This document shows, piece by piece, positions 59,039 through 64,000 of a stretch of DNA of 64,000 nt. The position numbers were made by a program, and so were the translations under genes. The notes below the pieces were generated by a model. It did not search any database. It had not been told where the DNA came from and saw nothing but the letters and a program-made list of their open reading frames with translations. Positions within the stretch are counted from its first letter, which is position 1; the number at the start of each line of letters is the position of its first letter. Source of the stretch: Flavobacterium yafengii (GTDB lineage: Bacteria > Bacteroidota > Bacteroidia > Flavobacteriales > Flavobacteriaceae); assembly GCF_030010375.1 (NCBI RefSeq), contig NZ_JASCRY010000005.1, positions 186,001-250,000 of the forward strand, read 5' to 3'.

Positions 59039-59073
59039 AATAGGCTGTATTATAAAGACAGCCTATTTTTTAT
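59039..59073 (+). terminator. Intrinsic terminator of the adhesin/PorP/OmpA operon
   Basis: AATAGGCTGT (59039-59049 region) pairs with ACAGCCTATT (59058-59067), followed by a T run. It starts 13 bases after the stop codon at 59026. Confidence 0.88.
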
Positions 59074-59587
59074 AAGCTTTACAGAATAAGGATATCACTG
59101 CACAACTATATTATGTAATTAGCTAGATTAGATAATGCAATTAAAGTCCTAAAAAAATTAAGTTAATTTCTCAAAATCATTACCATTCTGCTTGTTAAAA
59201 AAATAAGTCAATTGTTAATTTTTTGAAATGAAAAACTAAATTTTTCTTAAAAAAAGTACATTTAAACGAGTATTTAGGTTCGTTATAGAGAAAAAAAATC
59301 AATACTATTAATTCTTTGTAATTTTAATTTCATAAAGTAAAACTGTGTTTTTAAATACTTTAATAAACAAATAATTACTGAGGAAAAAAGACTCTTTTAA
59401 TATCAAAAAAAGAAAGCCCTAACCTCTAAAATTTAGAAATTAAAATTGATTTAAACTCTAAAAATTGTAATTGTTGTTGATTGATTTAAAATATATTTTA
59501 CTTTATATTTTTAACAAAAAATTGATTTTCCATTTATCAAATACCACAAAATTAATTTTAGTAATAATAAATTAAAAATTTGATTGT
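59074..59587. other. 514-base intergenic leader of the second giant surface gene
   Basis: AT-rich sequence with no ORF or recognised RNA. It contains TTTTGAAATGAAAAA (59221 onward) and TTTAAACGAGTATTTAGGTT (59261-59280), both similar in order to elements in front of the first giant gene (48400-48444). No convincing full promoter pair was found. Confidence 0.45.
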
Positions 59588-62500
59588 ATGAAAACAAAAA
59601 TTACCCTTCTTTTACTGACTTTATTTATGTTTGTTGGTAATATATATTCGCAATTTGATTCTAATCATCTAGATTTAAGATTATTGGGTTATAATTGTAC
59701 TTCAAATAATGTATCAATTGAAAAGGTTTTTCTTAGTGCAACCGTTGATGGTGTACCATTAGAGGATGTTGTTCCAACATGTAGTAGTGGAACTCCATAC
59801 AATGTCACTATTTGGATGAATTACACTCAAAACCAAGCAGGTGATATTAATGAAAGTAGATTATTTGCAACATTAAACATTAATGGTGTAACTACTGAAA
59901 TCAATAAATGGATAGGAAAGTTAGAATCCACAAAGAATTCATTAACCCCTGGAAAGATTCAGTTGACCACTGTACCTGTAATATGGAAATGTGGTCAAAC
60001 TCTGTCATTCACAAATTTATTAGTGGTTTGGGAAGGTAATGGTGACCTTATAGAAACAAGTACTTATGATGCTAAAACATACAATAAAGCCCAATGTGAA
60101 TTTGGGGAGTCCACTTATTTCGCAGCTCCGTTAGCAGTTCAATTTACTTATAAAGCCTGTACAAGCGGTACTAACACTACCGTGAATTTTAATTCTACAA
60201 CAAATGGAGGAACTGCTCCTTATGTTAGTTATACATGGAATTTTGGTGATGGCACACCTCTTAATACCACAACAAATCCAAATATAACCCATGTTTATTC
60301 CTCTTCAGGAGGTAATAAAACAGCTACTTTAAAAGTTACTGATTCTAAAGGGATATTTAATACATATCCATTATTAATTGAAATTCCCAATGAACTCACT
60401 CTAAGTGAAACTCATTCAAATATTGGATGCAGTGGAGGATTTGGTAATATTGACTTAAGCGTTTCCGGCGGTACACCGTTCACAACACTACCAAATTACA
60501 CTTATTCATGGAGCAATGGAGCTACAACACAAGATTTAAGTGAATTAACAGCAGGTACATATACTGTAACAGTTACTGATAAAAATGGTTGTCAAAAACA
60601 ACTTTCAGTTACAATTAATGGAGGCGATACCATTAAGCCTGTTATTAGTGCTCCTGGTGCAAATGCAATCATTAATTGTCCAGCAACTCCAAGTTTCATT
60701 GCACCAACAGCTACCGATAATAGTGGAACTGCTACTATAAATGTAATATCAACTATTACAACACCAGGCACTTGTGCTGGTACATATAGTATAACTAGAA
60801 CTTGGGATGCAACGGATCCTTGTGGAAACCATAGCGCTCAAGTAAGCCAAACCATTACGGTTCAAGACATCAATCCACCAATTGTAAATGCACCAAATAA
60901 CTCTAGTACAGTTTCATGTATTTCAGCTGCAACTATTCCTACTCCACCAGATGCAACTGATGAATGTTCCGGGATGCTGAACGGAGTTTTATTCTCAACT
61001 ACAGATACTCCAAATCCTCTAACATGTGAAGGAACTAGAGAATATAAATATAAATATACTGATGCATGTGGAAATTTTAGCTACTGGACTTATACATACA
61101 CTATCGAACGCGAACCATTCACTACAATTGCGCCTGCCGGTTCAACTGTAGCTTGTGTGGCTTCGGCTGTGACTTCCACCATTCAATTGCCGACAGTGAC
61201 GGACAATTGCGGAAACTTACTTTCTCCGACTCCGACAAGCCCTGCAACCGGTGGAACTTATGATGGATGTGAAGGAACTAAAACCTTCACTTACACCTAT
61301 GCCGATTGTGAAGGAAACTCTCAAGAATTTGTCTATACATACACTATCGAACGCGAACCATTCACTACAATTGCGCCTGCCGGTTCAACTGTAGCTTGTG
61401 TGGCTTCGGCTGTGACTTCCACCATTCAATTGCCGACAGTAACGGACAATTGCGGAAACACCCTTTCACCGACTCCGGCAAGCCCTGCAACCGGTGGAAC
61501 TTATGATGGATGTGAAGGAACTAAAACCTTCACTTACACCTATACCGATTGTGAAGGAAACTCTCGAGAATTTGTCTATACATACACTATCGAACGCGAA
61601 CCATTCACTACAATTGCGCCTGCCGGTTTAACTGTAGCTTGTGTGGCTTCGGCTGTGACTTCCACCATTCAATTGCCGACAGTAACGGACAATTGCGGAA
61701 ACTCACTTTCTCCGACTCCGACAAGCCCTGCAACCGGTGGAACTTATGATGGATGTGAAGGAACTAAAACCTTCACTTACACCTATACCGATTGTGAAGG
61801 AAACTCTCGAGAATTTGTCTATACATACACTATCGAACGCGAACCATTCACTACAATTGCGCCTGCTGGTTCAACTGTAGCTTGTGTGGCTTCGGCTGTG
61901 ACTTCCACCATTCAATTGCCGACAGTAACGGACAATTGCGGAAACTCACTTTCTCCGACTCCGACAAGCCCTGCAACCGGTGGAACTTATGATGGATGTG
62001 AAGGAACTAAAACCTTCACTTACACCTATACCGATTGTGAAGGAAACTCTCGAGAATTTGTCTATACATACACTATCGAACGCGAACCATTCACTACAAT
62101 TGCGCCTGCTGGTTCAACTGTAGCTTGTGTGGCTTCGGCTGTGACTTCCACCATTCAATTGCCGACAGTAACGGACAATTGCGGAAACTCACTTTCTCCG
62201 ACTCCGACAAGCCCTGCAACCGGTGGAACTTATGATGGATGTGAAGGAACTAAAACCTTCACTTACACCTATGCCGATTGTGAAGGAAACTCTCGAGAAT
62301 TTGTCTATACATACACTATCGAACGCGAACCATTCACTACGATTGCGCCTGCCGGTTCAACTGTAGCTTGTGTGGCTTCGGCTGTGACTTCCACCATTCA
62401 ATTGCCGACAGTAACGGACAATTGCGAAAACTCACTTTCTCCGACTCCGACAAGCCCTGCAACCGGTGGAACTTATGATGGATGCGAAGGAACTAAAACC

Positions 62501-64000
62501 TTCACTTACACCTATACCGATTGTGAAGGAAACTCTCGAGAATTTGTCTATACATACACTATCGAACGCGAACCATTCACTACAATTGCGCCTGCCGGTT
62601 CAACTGTAGCTTGTGTGGCTTCGGCTGTGACTTCCACCATTCAATTGCCGACAGTAACGGACAATTGCGGAAACTCACTTTCTCCGACTCCGGCAAGCCC
62701 TGCAACCGGTGGAACTTATGATGGATGTGAAGGAACTAAAACCTTCACTTACACCTATGCCGATTGTGAAGGAAACTCTCAAGAATTTGTCTATACATAC
62801 ACTATCGAACGCGAACCATTCACTACGATTGCGCCTGCCGGTTCAACTGTAGCTTGTGTGGCTTCGGCTGTAACTTCCACCATTCAATTGCCGACAGTAA
62901 CGGACAATTGCGGAAACACCCTTTCACCGACTCCGGCAAGCCCTGCAACCGGTGGAACTTATGATGGATGTGAAGGAACTAAAACCTTCACTTACACCTA
63001 TACCGATTGTGAAGGAAACTCTCAAGAATTTATCTATACATACACTATCGAACGCGAACCATTCACTACGATTGCGCCAGCCGGTTCAACTGTAGCTTGT
63101 GTGGCTTCGGCTGTGACTTCCACCATTCAATTGCCGACAGTGACGGACAATTGCGGAAACTCACTTTCTCCGACTCCGGCAAGCCCTGCAACCGGTGGAA
63201 CTTATGATGGATGCGAAGGAACTAAAACCTTCACTTACACCTATACCGATTGTGAAGGAAACTCTCGAGAATTTGTCTATACATACACTATCGAACGCGA
63301 ACCATTCACTACAATTGCACCTGCCGGTTCAACTGTAGCTTGTGTGGCTTCGGCTGTGACTTCCACCATTCAATTGCCGACAGTAACGGACAATTGCGGA
63401 AACTCACTTTCTCCGACTCCGGCAAGCCCTGCAACCGGTGGAACTTATGATGGATGCGAAGGAACTAAAACCTTCACTTACACCTATGCCGATTGTGAAG
63501 GAAACTCTCGAGAATTTGTCTATACCTATACCATTGATGATACTATTGCACCGACAGCAACAGCACCTACTGATATTACTGGTTTACAATGTGTTGCTGA
63601 CATACCTACTGCAGATATTAATGCTATAATTGATGAAACCGATAACTGTAGCGGAACGGTAAACGTTATTGTTTCTGATTCCAACAATGAAGCTTCCGGT
63701 TGTAAAGGAAACCCTTACATCGTAACTAGAACCTACACTTTGACCGATTGTAGCGGTAATGAAACTAAATTAGTGCAAACCATTACCGTTGAAGATACTA
63801 CTGCACCTATATTGACAGGTGTGCCTGCGAATGTAACTGCTGAATGTAATGCAATACCTGCGGTAGAAATAGCAGTAAACATAAATGCAACAGATAATTG
63901 TGATGCCACACCAATAGTAGCTTATCTTGGAGAAGTTAGAACCGATGGTGACTGTGCCAACAACTATACTTTAACTAGAACTTGGAGAGCTGAAGATGCC
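59588..64000 (+). CDS. Giant SprB/HYR-repeat surface protein, 5' part (runs off the window)
   Basis: Open from ATG 59588 for 1471 codons to the last base. A signal peptide ends at 'NIYS' (about 21). Residues about 22-185 form an unassigned domain. A PKD domain follows at about 187-260 ('YVSYTWNFGDGTPL', 'HVYSSSGGNKTATLKVTD'). A SprB-type repeat is at about 271-345 ('SNIGCSGGFGNIDLSVSGG', 'YSWSNGATTQDLSELTAGTYTVTVTDKNGC'). HYR-like domains come next ('APGANAIINCPATPSFIAPTATDN', 'TRTWDATDPCGN'). Ten units of 81 residues with four Cys each span about 503-1312. More HYR-like units follow to the edge ('DITGLQCVADIPTADINAII'). The domain set matches SprB-like gliding adhesins secreted by the T9SS; the sorting domain lies beyond the window. 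Confidence 0.9.
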   Translation, partial: MKTKITLLLLTLFMFVGNIYSQFDSNHLDLRLLGYNCTSNNVSIEKVFLSATVDGVPLEDVVPTCSSGTPYNVTIWMNYTQNQAGDINESRLFATLNINGVTTEINKWIGKLESTKNSLTPGKIQLTTVPVIWKCGQTLSFTNLLVVWEGNGDLIETSTYDAKTYNKAQCEFGESTYFAAPLAVQFTYKACTSGTNTTVNFNSTTNGGTAPYVSYTWNFGDGTPLNTTTNPNITHVYSSSGGNKTATLKVTDSKGIFNTYPLLIEIPNELTLSETHSNIGCSGGFGNIDLSVSGGTPFTTLPNYTYSWSNGATTQDLSELTAGTYTVTVTDKNGCQKQLSVTINGGDTIKPVISAPGANAIINCPATPSFIAPTATDNSGTATINVISTITTPGTCAGTYSITRTWDATDPCGNHSAQVSQTITVQDINPPIVNAPNNSSTVSCISAATIPTPPDATDECSGMLNGVLFSTTDTPNPLTCEGTREYKYKYTDACGNFSYWTYTYTIEREPFTTIAPAGSTVACVASAVTSTIQLPTVTDNCGNLLSPTPTSPATGGTYDGCEGTKTFTYTYADCEGNSQEFVYTYTIEREPFTTIAPAGSTVACVASAVTSTIQLPTVTDNCGNTLSPTPASPATGGTYDGCEGTKTFTYTYTDCEGNSREFVYTYTIEREPFTTIAPAGLTVACVASAVTSTIQLPTVTDNCGNSLSPTPTSPATGGTYDGCEGTKTFTYTYTDCEGNSREFVYTYTIEREPFTTIAPAGSTVACVASAVTSTIQLPTVTDNCGNSLSPTPTSPATGGTYDGCEGTKTFTYTYTDCEGNSREFVYTYTIEREPFTTIAPAGSTVACVASAVTSTIQLPTVTDNCGNSLSPTPTSPATGGTYDGCEGTKTFTYTYADCEGNSREFVYTYTIEREPFTTIAPAGSTVACVASAVTSTIQLPTVTDNCENSLSPTPTSPATGGTYDGCEGTKTFTYTYTDCEGNSREFVYTYTIEREPFTTIAPAGSTVACVASAVTSTIQLPTVTDNCGNSLSPTPASPATGGTYDGCEGTKTFTYTYADCEGNSQEFVYTYTIEREPFTTIAPAGSTVACVASAVTSTIQLPTVTDNCGNTLSPTPASPATGGTYDGCEGTKTFTYTYTDCEGNSQEFIYTYTIEREPFTTIAPAGSTVACVASAVTSTIQLPTVTDNCGNSLSPTPASPATGGTYDGCEGTKTFTYTYTDCEGNSREFVYTYTIEREPFTTIAPAGSTVACVASAVTSTIQLPTVTDNCGNSLSPTPASPATGGTYDGCEGTKTFTYTYADCEGNSREFVYTYTIDDTIAPTATAPTDITGLQCVADIPTADINAIIDETDNCSGTVNVIVSDSNNEASGCKGNPYIVTRTYTLTDCSGNETKLVQTITVEDTTAPILTGVPANVTAECNAIPAVEIAVNINATDNCDATPIVAYLGEVRTDGDCANNYTLTRTWRAEDA
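61093..63522 (+). repeat. Tandem array of 10 x 243-bp HYR-like units
   Basis: The phase marker ATTGCGCCTGCCGG recurs at a strict 243-base step (G of ATTG at 61130, 61373, 61616, 61859, 62102, 62345, 62588, 62831, 63074, 63317). Units are almost identical even at third codon positions; the few variants include NSREF/NSQEF, GNSL/GNTL/GNLL, TPTS/TPAS and one DNCEN. Each 81-residue unit carries four cysteines (ACVA, DNCG, DGCEG, DCEG). The unit after the array is clearly diverged. Confidence 0.95.

Noticed and set aside
63438..63629. 63-codon frame in another phase at the end of the HYR array
   Set aside because: It is a shadow of the giant open frame that runs from 59588 to the window edge.

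Overview
The window reads as chromosomal DNA of a Flavobacterium-like member of the Bacteroidota. The DNA is AT-rich and genes mostly lack Shine-Dalgarno sequences. Several promoters carry the Bacteroidota -7 element TAnnTTTG. There are type IX secretion (T9SS) and gliding-type surface proteins with a type-B C-terminal sorting domain, a PorP/SprF protein and an OmpA/PD40 protein. Most other genes belong to families typical of flavobacteria (DUF3822-rsmD pair, E1 dehydrogenase, speA with a deoxyhypusine-synthase-like gene).

Layout. 1-9.0 kb: metabolic genes (E1 dehydrogenase fragment, 2OG oxygenase, SUI1 factor, nucleoside phosphorylase, SDR reductase, GNAT, solute-binding-like protein, transglutaminase-like membrane protein, large acyl-CoA dehydrogenase). 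9.0-12.3 kb: a frameshifted MazG-like gene, a PepSY-like secreted protein, an FAD monooxygenase with an unusual Cys-rich N-terminus, and tRNA-Val. 12.3-22.4 kb: ABC exporter, proline dehydrogenase, aroB, speA and a DHS-like gene, an Asp-rich protein, recQ and a DNA glycosylase. 22.4-31.3 kb: DinB, ppc, Lrp, an M14 peptidase divergent from an XRE regulator across a set of repeated dyads, a lipoprotein, an acyltransferase, a spermidine-synthase-like protein and kdsB. 31.3-36 kb is the most accessory-looking stretch: a kdsB 5' relic, REP-like palindromes, a three-TM protein next to a hairpin-domain/GIY-YIG-type fusion, and a REP-associated tyrosine transposase (RAYT) flanked by inverted REPs. 36-48 kb: housekeeping genes (RecD-like helicase, rsmD, panE-like, RNase P RNA, a NDUFAF7-like methyltransferase, dnaX, and the polyphosphate cluster sixA-ppk1-ppx). 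48-64 kb: a surface-protein locus with a 2479-residue MBG-repeat adhesin, PorP/SprF, an OmpA-family protein and a second giant SprB/HYR-repeat protein that runs off the window.

Most notable points. (1) dnaX stops early in frame 0, but at an A10 run containing the E. coli slippery heptamer A AAA AAG the -1 frame opens into the full tau C-terminus. This is the reverse of the E. coli arrangement. (2) A short, diverged copy of the kdsB 5' end lies about 0.96 kb upstream of kdsB, marking the edge of an inserted or rearranged segment. (3) A protein joining lipoyl/biotinyl-like hairpins to a T5orf172/GIY-YIG-like domain is paired with a small membrane protein. (4) A structured intergenic element occurs twice with compensatory stem changes. 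(5) Two long, highly homogeneous tandem arrays (14 x 234 bp and 10 x 243 bp) lie inside the giant surface proteins. All functions are inferred from reading the sequence; no database search was run.
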